Shown: positions 1 through 8,656, counted from the first letter of the stretch. The stretch: DNA of 26,238 bases from Kiritimatiellia bacterium (GCA_017411125.1 JAFPNP010000257.1:1-26238); one strand, 5' to 3'. The notes: generated from the letters alone by a model not told the origin. Made by a program: numbers and translations.

Positions 1-56
1 AACAATCCCATTGCGCCTGCGGCGGCGCAGCCTACTGCGAACTTGTTCTTTTCCAT
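1..56 (-). CDS. Start of an exported protein downstream of the RND pump (partial)
   Basis: An ATG at 56-54 opens a frame of 18 codons that runs off the left edge, beginning MEKNKFAVGCAAAGAMGL. The charged start followed by a small hydrophobic stretch looks like a Sec signal or lipoprotein leader. An AAGGA-like ribosome site lies about 10 nt upstream. It starts 57 nt after the RND pump gene on the same strand, so it is probably the next gene of that operon. A periplasmic adaptor or an outer-membrane channel would fit that position, but the visible part cannot distinguish them. Confidence 0.5.
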   Translation of the reverse strand, partial: MEKNKFAVGCAAAGAMGL

Positions 57-113
57 TGTCTTGTCGTCCTTCGTTATTCCTTTAATTCGTATTCTGTTCT
101 GCATGGATGCCGA

Positions 114-3100
114 TCATCTTCCGGCGGCCTCTTTCGCACGCACCTTCAGCTGGCGGCGACGTTCGCCCGCGACAGAGATGTATGCGAACACGCGCTTGAT
201 GCGCTCGCGCCACGTCTGGAAGAGCGCGTAGAGACCGGGCACGAGCAGGATGCCGAACGCGACGGACGCGAACATTCCCCAGAACTCGGTCGTGCCGAGA
301 TGGTTGCGGCTGGACGCGCCGGCGCCCGTCGCTATCATCATCGGCAAAGTGCCGAGAAGCGTCGTGAGCGCCGTCATCAGAAGCGCGCGAAGACGCTCGC
401 CGGCGGCGGCCGCCGCCGCATCAACTATCGAAAAGCCTTCGTTCTCGTGCTTGTCCTTCGCGAACTCCACGAGCAGGATGGCGTTCTTGGATGCAAGGCC
501 GACAAGCAAGACCAGACCCAGCTGCGCGTAGATCGAAAGCGCATAGGGCTTTCCGGAAGCGTAGATTCCCCAATACTTCAAGCCCAGCAACGCTCCAAGC
601 ACCGCAACGAAAATAGAAAGCATCACCGGCATCGGAATCGTCCAGCTCTCGTACTGCGCCACGAGGAACAGGTAGCCGAACAGAACGGCCAGGAGGATGA
701 GCGGGGCGGCGGTGCCCTCGTTGCGCTGTTCCTGGTAGGAGAGCGCGGCCCAGTCGTATCCGTAGCCGTCCGGCAGCTCCTCCTTGAAAAGCTCGCGCAC
801 CTCGTCCATCACGAGACCGGACGGCACGCCGGGTTTCGGAAGGATCGTAAGGGCGGCCGTCACGAACTTGTCGCGCGTGCTGATGGCGCGCGGACCGAGC
901 TCGCGCGAAATTGTGCCGAGCGAACCGACGGGAACCATCGCGCCTGTGTCGGAGCGCACGTACAGGCGCGCAACGGCTTCGGGCGTTGCGCGGGCGCTCG
1001 CCTCGGCGGCCACGGTGACGCGGTTCACCTGCGTGCCGAGGTTCACGTCGTTCACGTAGCGCGAACCGAGATAGTTCTGCAGCGTGGCGTAGATGGTCGC
1101 AACGGGCACGTGGAACATCTCGGCCTTGACGCGGTCGAGGTTGAAGCGGAGGTGAGGCGTCACGGCGTTGTATCCGGAGAACGCCATCAGCACGTTCGGA
1201 CTCTGGTTGAGTTTCGCGAGCAGCTTGTTCTTCACCTCGTCCATCTTGACCGGGTCTGCGCTCGCCTTGTCCTGGATATGAACGGAAATGCCGTTCGCCA
1301 TGCCGAGGCCGGGAATCGCCGGCGGCATGAACACCTGCCACTTCGGTTCAGGCACTCCGGCGAGAAGCTGCTGTATGCGCCCGACCATGGCGGACGCGTG
1401 CTGCTCGGGGAGCTGGCGCTCGGCCCAGGGCTTGAGATCGACGATGAGCGTCGTCTGGTTTTCGCCGCGCCCGCCGATCATGCCCCAGCCGGTGATGGAG
1501 AGCACGCTCTCCACCTCGGGCAGAGTGCGCAACAGGTCCACGGCGCGCAGCGCGGCGTCGCGGCTGCGGTCGCGCGCCGTGCCTTCCGGCATCTCCATCG
1601 ATGCGAACACGACGCGCTGGTCTTCGTCCGGAAGGAACGCCGTCTGCGTCTTGGTGAACATCGACACGGTGAGAAGCACCGTGAGCAGCAGCAGCACGCC
1701 GGCGAGGAAAATGCGGCTCGCAAGCCACCTGGCAGCCGCGACGAAGAACCCCTTGAAACGGTCGACGATCCAGTTGAACCACGCAAGAGGACCGTGCTTG
1801 TACGGACGCGCCTCGCGCAGCACGAGCGAACACAGCGCGGGCGCGAGCGTGAGGGCGCACACCGTGGAGAAGCACACCGCCGCCGACAGCGTCACGGAGA
1901 ACTGCTGGTAGATGCGCCCGGTGATGCCGCTCATGAATCCGACCGGAACGAAGATGCCCAGCAGCACCAGCGTCGTCGCGATGACGGCGCTTGTCACGTC
2001 GCTCATGGCCTGGATGGTCGCCTCCTTGGCGTTAAGCCCGCGCGTCTCGATGAGGAACTGCACGCGCTCCACCACGACGATGCAGTCGTCCACCACGACG
2101 CCGATCGCAAGCACCAGGCCGAACAGCGTGAGAATGTTGATCGTGTAGCCGAGCACCGCCATGAGGATGAACGTGGAGCAGAGCGACACGGGAATCGTAA
2201 GGCACGGGATGAGCGTCGCGCGCCAGTCCTGCAGGAACAGATAGCACACCAGCACCACGAGACCGAAGGTTATGAGCAGCGTCTCGACGATTTCCTTTAT
2301 GCACATGCGCACGTAGTCGGTGGCGTCGTATGGCACGGACCACTCCAGATCCTCCGGAAACGACTCCGCGAGTCTCTCCATTTCCTTGTATATCTGGTCC
2401 ATCGTGGCGATGGCGTTCGCGCCCGGCTTCTGGTTGAGGGCGATAGAAACGGCGTTGCCGCCGTTGAACTGTCCCGTGAACATGTAGTTCTGCTCGCCGA
2501 TCTCGGTGCGGGCTATATCCTTCAGACGCACGACGCCTCCGTTCGCGTCGCGGCGTATGACGATTTCGTTGAACTCCTTCGGCGTCATCAGGCGCCCCTT
2601 GGCCGTGATCGTGAACACCTTCGCGCCATGTTCCGGAATCGGCGACGAGCCGACTGAGCCGACCGACGCCTGGATGTTCTGCTTGGTGACGGCGGCGATC
2701 ACCTCTTCCGTGTTGAGTCCCTGCGCGGCCATGCGGTCGGGATCCATCCACACGCGCATGGAAAGCTTCGGTCCGTAGACCGTGGCCTCGCCGACGCCCG
2801 GAATGCGTAGCAGCACCGGCTGGATGTTGCCGTAGATGTAATCGGATATCTGGAGGCGGGACATCGTGCCTTTCGGCGAACGCATGCAGATGAAGCCAAG
2901 CGCGTCTTCGGCCTGCGCCCGGATGCGGCCGCCCAGCTGTTTTACCTCGGTCGGGAGTTTCGCCTCGGCCTGCGCCACGCGGTTCTGCACTTTCACCATG
3001 TCCATGTCGCGGTCGCTCTCGACCTCGAAGGACACCTGCAGCTGGTAGTCGCCGGTGTCGGAACAAGAGCCGACCATGTAGAGCATGTCGTCCACGCCGT

Positions 3101-3356
3101 TGACTTCGTCTTCGATCGGCATGGCGATAGTGTTGAGAATCTCCTTCGCGTTCGCGCCCGGATAACTGTACGACACGGATATCGACGGCGGCGTGAGCCT
3201 AGGATATTGCGATATCGGCAGCTTGAATATCGCCATGGCGCCAGCCATTGTAAGCACGATGGCTATGACCATGGCGAACCTCGGACGCTCCACGAATATC
3301 CGCGAGAACGTCTTGATCTTGTCGATCGATTCCCTTATTCCTAGCTTCAGTTTCAT
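114..3356 (-). CDS. RND efflux pump permease, HAE1/AcrB family
   Basis: A 1080-residue inner-membrane proton/drug antiporter of AcrB length. The first membrane helix spans about residues 28-46 and is followed by the family pattern LPISQYP and the YPGA stretch. Helix 4 carries the proton-relay aspartates (D423, D424 in VVVDDCIVVVERV). The second half has the conserved lysine in GLASKNAILLVEFAKD (near residue 970) and the RLRALLMTAL arginine region. The start at 3356 has a strong AGAAGGAGA ribosome site. No adaptor gene lies upstream. Instead two exported-protein genes precede it by only 31 nt, so it is probably read as their third gene. Its first 26 codons are duplicated at 7540-7617. The substrate cannot be inferred. 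Confidence 0.96.
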   Translation of the reverse strand: MKLKLGIRESIDKIKTFSRIFVERPRFAMVIAIVLTMAGAMAIFKLPISQYPRLTPPSISVSYSYPGANAKEILNTIAMPIEDEVNGVDDMLYMVGSCSDTGDYQLQVSFEVESDRDMDMVKVQNRVAQAEAKLPTEVKQLGGRIRAQAEDALGFICMRSPKGTMSRLQISDYIYGNIQPVLLRIPGVGEATVYGPKLSMRVWMDPDRMAAQGLNTEEVIAAVTKQNIQASVGSVGSSPIPEHGAKVFTITAKGRLMTPKEFNEIVIRRDANGGVVRLKDIARTEIGEQNYMFTGQFNGGNAVSIALNQKPGANAIATMDQIYKEMERLAESFPEDLEWSVPYDATDYVRMCIKEIVETLLITFGLVVLVCYLFLQDWRATLIPCLTIPVSLCSTFILMAVLGYTINILTLFGLVLAIGVVVDDCIVVVERVQFLIETRGLNAKEATIQAMSDVTSAVIATTLVLLGIFVPVGFMSGITGRIYQQFSVTLSAAVCFSTVCALTLAPALCSLVLREARPYKHGPLAWFNWIVDRFKGFFVAAARWLASRIFLAGVLLLLTVLLTVSMFTKTQTAFLPDEDQRVVFASMEMPEGTARDRSRDAALRAVDLLRTLPEVESVLSITGWGMIGGRGENQTTLIVDLKPWAERQLPEQHASAMVGRIQQLLAGVPEPKWQVFMPPAIPGLGMANGISVHIQDKASADPVKMDEVKNKLLAKLNQSPNVLMAFSGYNAVTPHLRFNLDRVKAEMFHVPVATIYATLQNYLGSRYVNDVNLGTQVNRVTVAAEASARATPEAVARLYVRSDTGAMVPVGSLGTISRELGPRAISTRDKFVTAALTILPKPGVPSGLVMDEVRELFKEELPDGYGYDWAALSYQEQRNEGTAAPLILLAVLFGYLFLVAQYESWTIPMPVMLSIFVAVLGALLGLKYWGIYASGKPYALSIYAQLGLVLLVGLASKNAILLVEFAKDKHENEGFSIVDAAAAAAGERLRALLMTALTTLLGTLPMMIATGAGASSRNHLGTTEFWGMFASVAFGILLVPGLYALFQTWRERIKRVFAYISVAGERRRQLKVRAKEAAGR
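3279..3356. repeat. Direct repeat copy A: 5' end of the RND gene
   Basis: This is the first 26 codons of the intact RND gene. It matches 7540-7617 at 75 of 78 positions (differences at 3282, 3330 and 3352), and the match ends within 2 nt upstream of the ATG. The two copies lie 4261 bp apart in the same orientation and bracket the TSP3 protein gene and its small partner. Confidence 0.93.
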
Positions 3357-3387
3357 TTTTTGTCTCCTTCTGAAATCAGTGAGCTAT

Positions 3388-4032
3388 TCACAATGCCGGA
3401 GGCAGCGGAATCCGCTCATCCTCCGGCAACCCGGCGTTTATAAGAGCCGCAGTAAACGCAAGCGCGTTGGTCGCGGGACTGGTAATAGCCCCACTTGCCA
3501 CTTCATATTGAATGAAAATGTTCTTATAAACAAGTCGATGCTTCGCATCTAGATCGTAATCGGCATCAGTCACAAACATCATATTAGTCGAACCATCAAT
3601 AGGCATCACCAATATCATCTGTGCATACTTTTGCAATGCCATACTTGTACAAGAAAGTTCAGAAAACAAAGACAACCGCGCATCATATGCATTTTCCTTC
3701 AATGTTATTTCCCCAGAGGCGAGTCTTATTGCTGGCCGATTCGTCGTAGTAATGCCAAACTCAATTCTGCCATCCCATAAGTTTGTGGTCATGTTATACC
3801 GCATCGTATTTACGACTATCGATGTTGGACAAATCCAATTCGTACAGACAAGCGTCGCGTCTCCATCGGGGACACACTTCAGCGCCATCAGGCGATGCCC
3901 TCTATTTCGTGCCCGCTGAATCGTTGTCTCTGGCGTCATATACGTAATTGGCGGAAGGGTATAGTTTGGCTCAAGCGAAAGCACTTGGTGTGTTTGCCAT
4001 ATCAAGATAAATCCTAGTATTAGTTTCTTCAC
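3388..4032 (-). CDS. Small exported protein of unknown function, paired with the TSP3 protein
   Basis: A 214-residue protein I do not recognise. It starts at a GTG (4032) 6 nt after a clear AGGAG site and 8 nt after the stop of the TSP3/transglutaminase-like gene, so the two are almost certainly co-transcribed. Residues 1-19 form a Sec signal peptide (MKKLILGFILIWQTHQVLS). The mature part is about 195 residues with few charged patches and four cysteines, three of them clustered in KCVPDGDATLVCTNWIC, which could form disulphides in the periplasm. The DNA is visibly more AT-rich than the surrounding genes, with codons such as ATA, AAT and TTA, consistent with acquisition from elsewhere. Partner, inhibitor or substrate roles are all open. 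Confidence 0.8.
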   Translation of the reverse strand: MKKLILGFILIWQTHQVLSLEPNYTLPPITYMTPETTIQRARNRGHRLMALKCVPDGDATLVCTNWICPTSIVVNTMRYNMTTNLWDGRIEFGITTTNRPAIRLASGEITLKENAYDARLSLFSELSCTSMALQKYAQMILVMPIDGSTNMMFVTDADYDLDAKHRLVYKNIFIQYEVASGAITSPATNALAFTAALINAGLPEDERIPLPPAL

Positions 4033-4040
4033 AATTTCTC

Positions 4041-7000
4041 CTATTCAATTCTGTAGTTTCGCGTTTCAAATGAGAGGACTCTAGGTGTTTCGAGAAAGTC
4101 GAGTGGCGAAAAGAAACTCGACAATAGCTCATCCTCGGTTGACGAATCAATTACCATTTTCAGATAATCAATATGCGTTTTAATTCCCATCTCTGGCCCC
4201 GTACAGGCATCAAAGATTTTTTCTTCAGCAAACACATACATATGATTGCCAAATGCCGAACGGATTGAATTATCGCTTCCCTCAATAACCGCATGAACAG
4301 AAGTACTCGTCCCTGAATAAAATGGGTTGTTACATCGTCCTATTCCAACTAGATTAACAGTATTGATAAAACCGAAAGGTTGCGTGAATACTGGCGTTGC
4401 GTAGATACCGAGCAAATTTCCAAGTGTCGCCACACCGTATGCTTGATCATAACAATTTACATCTAGTTTGGTACATTGAAGATACGATGACAATTTAAAA
4501 CAGCTACGGTCATGACTGTAATATCGCGATGCACCTCTTTTCGTTTCATACCTAAACCCCATGTTGTAAAAAAGATGATGCGTAACTGCGGCTAGCGCTT
4601 CAACTTTATTCCCTTTGCCATCGGCAACTGTGCAAGCGAACTCAAGTGCGTTCGTCCACGGATTCTGTCGGTTGACTGAATCCACACCCCATGGAGCGAC
4701 AGGTGTATCAATAACTGTGAATACGCGGTGTGGACCTGTTGTGGTACAAATAAACGCCGTGACGTCTCGGTCGTCAATTTGTGTCACCGTCCATTCCCAG
4801 CGATGATCAAATTTACGCACAATAGCTGCAATAGCCGAATCCATTGAAAAATCTGTCCAACTGGACAGCCCTTCAGAAAACAACACGCGTTTCTCCATAA
4901 GTCCTCCAATTGGAGAACTTGTTTCTGTCGATGATGCCGAAAGACGTGCGGATTTGAGATTTGGCGAGACCCTAATTTTCGCTTTGACCGTAGGTACGGC
5001 TCTACCCGCGTAACACACAGGATCGTTCTTCAGGGACATTCCACCTATCCACCATTCACCATGTGACGAGTCAAAACTCTCTCGTGCATTGCGCCTAATG
5101 GTGATGGCATCCAACATGCATGAAGCCATATCGTGGTTGAACTTTATCTCCTCGACCGTAAACTTGTAAACGCTGATTGCCGCCACTTTGCCTTCGGCCG
5201 AAAATGCGGTGCCCGTGTCGTCCGTACCGAACAGCGAATCGGAATCGGAAATCTGGACAAATGGAGGAAGTCCGTTCGTGACCGGGCGGAGCGTGTAGTC
5301 GTAGTCCGGCGCAGACAGGTTCGTCGACGCATGGCGCAGCCTCGCCTCGTATTTCCACCCCGGCTTCAACATCGCCGTGCGCGTCTCGCATTCGCCGTAG
5401 TGCGCGTTCACCCATGAAAACGTGCGCGGCGCGGCGCCCATGCCGATTGCGGCGACGGGTTTCACCTCGAGCAGGTATTTCTCGGAGTGACTTTCGCTGT
5501 GGTCGCCGAAACAGAACGGCACGGGGATGCGGCTGCCGGCCTGCCCTCCATCGGAGGGATCCGCCGGATCGCTGCCCTGCGCAATCTCCGTGCCGTCCGC
5601 CACGCCGTCGCCGTCGGTATCGGCGCCGCCATCGCCCGGATTCGTCCCCCACTTGCACTCCTCTGCGTTTGACAGACCGTCGCCGTCTGGATCGGCGGTG
5701 GCGTCGTCGTCCGTCCGTGCAGTGGACGAGTTGTGCGTCTTCGGGTCGAATCCGTGCCGATGTTCCCATCCATCATCCATCCCGTCGCCGTCCGTGTCCG
5801 GCTGGAGCGGGTCGGTCGCGAGACTTTGCTCTTGGAAGTCGTCTAGCCCGTCGCCATCCGTGTCAGAGCAAAGAGGACTAGTACCTGCAAAGACCTCATC
5901 ACCATCGAAAATGCCATCGCCGTCGGTGTCGGAGTTTTGCGGATCTGTCCCCAACTGGCGTTCTTGCGAATTGTTTAGGTTGTCCTCGTCGGGGTCTCCG
6001 GCAGCTCCGTCGTCGCCTTCGCTTGATGTCGGGTCAATCCCGTTCGACACCTCCCAGATGTCGGGAAGTCCGTCGCCGTCCGTGTCCGACGCGTGGGGAT
6101 TCGTCCCCCATGCGATTTCGTCGCCGTCGGACAGGCCATCGCCGTCTGCGTCCGCATTCCATGGATCGGTTTCAGTCTCGTGCAGCTCCGTCCAGTCGTC
6201 CAGTCCATCGCCGTCGGAATCGGCCGAATCGGGATCTGTGCCAGTGCCAAGCCGGTATTCCACAGTCAACGGCGGTACGATCGAACCCTGTTCGGCGAAA
6301 TTCCATTCAACACTGTAAACCTTCCCGCCGAGCAATTCGCGTCGTGCGTTTTGGACGCCTGCCTGCACATTGCGTACAAAAAATCCCTCTCCCGCAGTGC
6401 CATCCATCGGTACATCGGACGAAAGATAACTCACACGCACAATGTTTCCTGTACCGCTAGGGATAATCACCTGATACGTCATGCCGTCATCCGACCAATG
6501 ACTGTATTTGACATCGTGGAACTCCACCACGGTCGTCCCGTCGCCAAGCGTACCCGCGCGCATGTACGAATTCGTGTTCCCGTACTGCACGCATCCCCAA
6601 CTCCAGTACGAGGCTATGAGGATGCTGTATGAATACCCCCACCTGTAGCACAAGGGGCAAGTCGCGTCCGGGAAAACCCAGCCGTTGAAATCGTCTGGCG
6701 CAGAAAGAGCCACAAAACCATTCTCGAAAGCGAAAACGTTCGACAGGGCGACTCCATTAATGACTGTGCCGCTGGGAAGACCAGCGGTCAAATGAACGCC
6801 AAAATAACTCGCAATGCCATCTTCCTCCGGCGGCGGTGGCGGCGCGTACACCGTCGGGAGGCCGGAAGTGTCGTGCCATTCGAATTCGCTCCGTACCGCA
6901 ATCTCCCCAACTTCCTCTGCGTCTGAAAGCCCGTCCCCGTCGGCATCCGGCGGCGTGGATTCGCCGAGCCGGAAGAATGCAGCCGACGGGCTGTTTGTCG

Positions 7001-7493
7001 AAATCTCGGCGTCCATTATCTCAACAAGCGCGTTTGAGGGGCATGTCGAAACGTCGAGGTCGAAGAGATGCGACCACGGCCCTTGTGGTTCCAACGCGAA
7101 AAAGAGTCCGACGCGGTCAAGCGACGGCCTGCCGCCGGAAGGCCAGCCGACAATCAACACCGTGGAATTCGTGCCGCGCTCGATGGCGGTGAAGCATATG
7201 TTGGTCGCGCCAACGCCCGAATCCAGATCGCCCGCGTTTGATTGGACGGCCGCAGCGGAGGTCATGGTGGATCTTGGCGGTGGATTTCGCATAAGTTTAG
7301 TAGCGCCCATGTAAGTGAACTGGACAACCACCAAGCAGACTAGAAGTTTCCCGGCAGGTGTTGCACGGCGCCAACGGTCAATGGCGGTACGCGGCATCCC
7401 CACGAGACGTCGTTCGCGCAGACGGCACAGTCCCGCCGCCAGCAACAGGGCAACGGGAAACGCAAGCAGCCATGTCCACGCAATTGCGTTCAC
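4041..7493 (-). CDS. Large exported TSP3-repeat protein with C-terminal transglutaminase-like cysteine domain
   Basis: A 1150-residue protein starting at GTG 7493; an in-frame stop six codons upstream leaves no earlier start. Two hydrophobic segments (about residues 7-22 and 50-62) anchor or export it. Residues about 110-410 form a beta-rich region without a recognised domain. One calcium-type TSP3 repeat occurs near residue 182, and nine more (DTDGDGLPD pattern) fill about 418-645, giving a rigid acidic stalk. The C-terminal third ends in a transglutaminase/papain-like core: C1014 in VNCYDQAYGVATLGNLLGI, H1084 in GNHMYVF and D1095 in KIFDACTGP. That spacing fits a catalytic triad. DNA left of about 5100, encoding this domain, is AT-richer than the repeat part. 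The active-site reading is my inference; cross-linking, peptidase or adhesion roles are possible. Confidence 0.85.
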   Translation of the reverse strand: MNAIAWTWLLAFPVALLLAAGLCRLRERRLVGMPRTAIDRWRRATPAGKLLVCLVVVQFTYMGATKLMRNPPPRSTMTSAAAVQSNAGDLDSGVGATNICFTAIERGTNSTVLIVGWPSGGRPSLDRVGLFFALEPQGPWSHLFDLDVSTCPSNALVEIMDAEISTNSPSAAFFRLGESTPPDADGDGLSDAEEVGEIAVRSEFEWHDTSGLPTVYAPPPPPEEDGIASYFGVHLTAGLPSGTVINGVALSNVFAFENGFVALSAPDDFNGWVFPDATCPLCYRWGYSYSILIASYWSWGCVQYGNTNSYMRAGTLGDGTTVVEFHDVKYSHWSDDGMTYQVIIPSGTGNIVRVSYLSSDVPMDGTAGEGFFVRNVQAGVQNARRELLGGKVYSVEWNFAEQGSIVPPLTVEYRLGTGTDPDSADSDGDGLDDWTELHETETDPWNADADGDGLSDGDEIAWGTNPHASDTDGDGLPDIWEVSNGIDPTSSEGDDGAAGDPDEDNLNNSQERQLGTDPQNSDTDGDGIFDGDEVFAGTSPLCSDTDGDGLDDFQEQSLATDPLQPDTDGDGMDDGWEHRHGFDPKTHNSSTARTDDDATADPDGDGLSNAEECKWGTNPGDGGADTDGDGVADGTEIAQGSDPADPSDGGQAGSRIPVPFCFGDHSESHSEKYLLEVKPVAAIGMGAAPRTFSWVNAHYGECETRTAMLKPGWKYEARLRHASTNLSAPDYDYTLRPVTNGLPPFVQISDSDSLFGTDDTGTAFSAEGKVAAISVYKFTVEEIKFNHDMASCMLDAITIRRNARESFDSSHGEWWIGGMSLKNDPVCYAGRAVPTVKAKIRVSPNLKSARLSASSTETSSPIGGLMEKRVLFSEGLSSWTDFSMDSAIAAIVRKFDHRWEWTVTQIDDRDVTAFICTTTGPHRVFTVIDTPVAPWGVDSVNRQNPWTNALEFACTVADGKGNKVEALAAVTHHLFYNMGFRYETKRGASRYYSHDRSCFKLSSYLQCTKLDVNCYDQAYGVATLGNLLGIYATPVFTQPFGFINTVNLVGIGRCNNPFYSGTSTSVHAVIEGSDNSIRSAFGNHMYVFAEEKIFDACTGPEMGIKTHIDYLKMVIDSSTEDELLSSFFSPLDFLETPRVLSFETRNYRIE

Positions 7494-7503
7494 TTTGACA
7501 ACT

Positions 7504-7617
7504 CTAAATCACTTCTCGGCATCTGCCATGGATTGCAATCCTTGGACGCTCCACGAATATCCGCGAGAACGTCTTGATCTTGTCGATCGACTCCCTTATT
7601 CCTAGCTTCAGTCTCAT
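7504..7617 (-). pseudogene. Truncated RND N-terminus (37 codons), possible leader ORF
   Basis: An ATG at 7617 with an AAGGAAAAG ribosome site opens a 37-codon frame. Its first 26 residues (MRLKLGIRESIDKIKTFSRI...) match the RND pump start with K2 changed to R, and it ends at TAG 7506-7504. It stops 10 nt before the GTG of the TSP3 gene, so it could be translated as a short leader coupled to that gene. The best reading is the remnant of the pump gene's original 5' end left beside its promoter. After residue 26 the sequence diverges, although IAI could still correspond to FAM of the pump, so a decayed paralogue is also possible. Confidence 0.75.
7540..7617. repeat. Direct repeat copy B: duplicated RND 5' end
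   Basis: Outer copy of the 78-bp repeat, 96% identical to 3279-3356. It lies between the promoter at 7652-7681 and the TSP3 gene. Together with copy A it flanks an insert of about 4.2 kb. Confidence 0.93.
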
Positions 7618-7651
7618 TTGCTTTTCCTTTTCTCCGGCGAAAACGGCGCAT

Positions 7652-7681
7652 ATTATACATACCTTCAGGTAGGTATGTCAA
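7652..7681 (-). promoter_or_regulatory. Consensus sigma-70 promoter with AcrR-like palindromic operator
   Basis: On the minus strand a perfect TTGACA (7681-7676) is followed after 18 nt by a perfect TATAAT (7657-7652). The spacer is filled by a palindrome at 7657-7678 with 8-bp arms ACATACCT and AGGTATGT around a 6-nt centre, overlapping both hexamers. TetR-family repressors of RND pumps, such as AcrR, bind palindromes of this size and an ACATAC-like pattern, so a TetR-type repressor is likely, though none is encoded in the window. It drives the leader ORF, the TSP3 gene, its partner and probably the pump. Confidence 0.85.
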
Positions 7682-7776
7682 GCGGGAATCGCGCCATGCC
7701 GCGGCTCTCTCGATCGAACGCGGCGAACATGGCTAAACGGCCATCTTCCGGCGATATGCCGACCATGTAGGCATAA

Positions 7777-7782
7777 TATACT
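7777..7782 (+). promoter_or_regulatory. -10 box of the glycosyltransferase gene
   Basis: TATACT ends only 7 nt before the ATG at 7790, so transcription probably begins at or next to the start codon. No ribosome site is visible and no convincing -35 box is seen. It diverges from the promoter at 7652-7681. Confidence 0.5.
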
Positions 7783-7789
7783 TCTTTGC

Positions 7790-8656
7790 ATGACTTCAAC
7801 GACATCCAGAGACGATTCGGCCGCGTGCGAAAATCCGGCGACGGCTAGGCTTTCAGTTGGCGTGTTGAGCTTTCACGCGCACGAAACGCTAAAAAAGACG
7901 CTGTCGTCCTACGAAAAGGGCGGGCTTGCAGAATACGCTGACGACGCATGCGTGTTTTTCAACGACATGACCGCCGAAGACGTGCGCATATGCCAGTCAT
8001 ACCGCGGTTGGCGCTGCGAGGGCTCTCCGGTCAACCTCGGACTTCTCGGCGGCATGGACGCTCTTGCGCACGCAATGCACGGCGACTACCTGCTGATGCT
8101 CCAGAACGACTGCCCGCTCATCGCAGATGCAGACGCCATGCGCCGATACCTCGACGATTCGATGGCGCTTCTCGCCGCAGGCAAAGCGGATATCGTCCGT
8201 TGCCGCTCGCACGACTTTCCGGGGCAGGGCTTTGCCGACAAGAAAAAATTCGAACGCTTCTACGGCAAAGGATGGCGTTCCGCGCTGCGCCGGCTGCTGC
8301 GTCCGGCAAAGGCCCGGCGCGCCATCGGACGCGCACCGTACGCAATTGACGACGCAGACAGGCGATTTCCGTCTTTCATCACGCGGCACGGAGACTTTCT
8401 CATCGTCGACTCTTCCGTCATAAATTTCACCGACCAGCCATTTCTCATTTCGCGCCCGTTCATGTTCCAGCTTCTCGACCGGGCGAAATCGCATCCAAAA
8501 AAGCGCACGCTCAACGGATTCCAGGTGATGGAAATCAACCTCAACACCGCATGGTGGCGGCAAAGCCACTTCAAGGTCGCGGTTGGAGAAGGACTGTTCA
8601 CCCACGCCCGTTTCGACGGCGGATTCCGCATAAAACGCGCAACCGCGCCAGCATGA
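7790..8656 (+). CDS. Glycosyltransferase-like protein (family 2-type fold)
   Basis: A 288-residue cytoplasmic protein. After a disordered 20-residue start comes a strand (LSVGVLSFHA), then the arrangement seen in family 2 glycosyltransferases: a VNLGLLGGMDALAHA stretch (81-95) followed by GDYLLMLQNDCPL. There QND (105-107) occupies the place of the metal-binding DxD motif. The second half contains aromatic and basic residues (FERFYGKGWRSALRRLLRP) and a late HARFDGGFRIKR tail. No membrane segments are seen. Donor and acceptor are unknown; cell-surface polysaccharide work is the usual role. The start has no ribosome site and the -10 box is 7 nt upstream, suggesting a leaderless message. It stands alone, 54 nt before the two-component genes. 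Confidence 0.75.
   Translation: MTSTTSRDDSAACENPATARLSVGVLSFHAHETLKKTLSSYEKGGLAEYADDACVFFNDMTAEDVRICQSYRGWRCEGSPVNLGLLGGMDALAHAMHGDYLLMLQNDCPLIADADAMRRYLDDSMALLAAGKADIVRCRSHDFPGQGFADKKKFERFYGKGWRSALRRLLRPAKARRAIGRAPYAIDDADRRFPSFITRHGDFLIVDSSVINFTDQPFLISRPFMFQLLDRAKSHPKKRTLNGFQVMEINLNTAWWRQSHFKVAVGEGLFTHARFDGGFRIKRATAPA

Noticed and set aside
300..2657. A 785-codon open frame on the plus strand opposite the RND gene
   Set aside because: It is rich in R, H, E and Q, has no domain logic and exactly mirrors a clear RND gene; it is a high-GC shadow frame.
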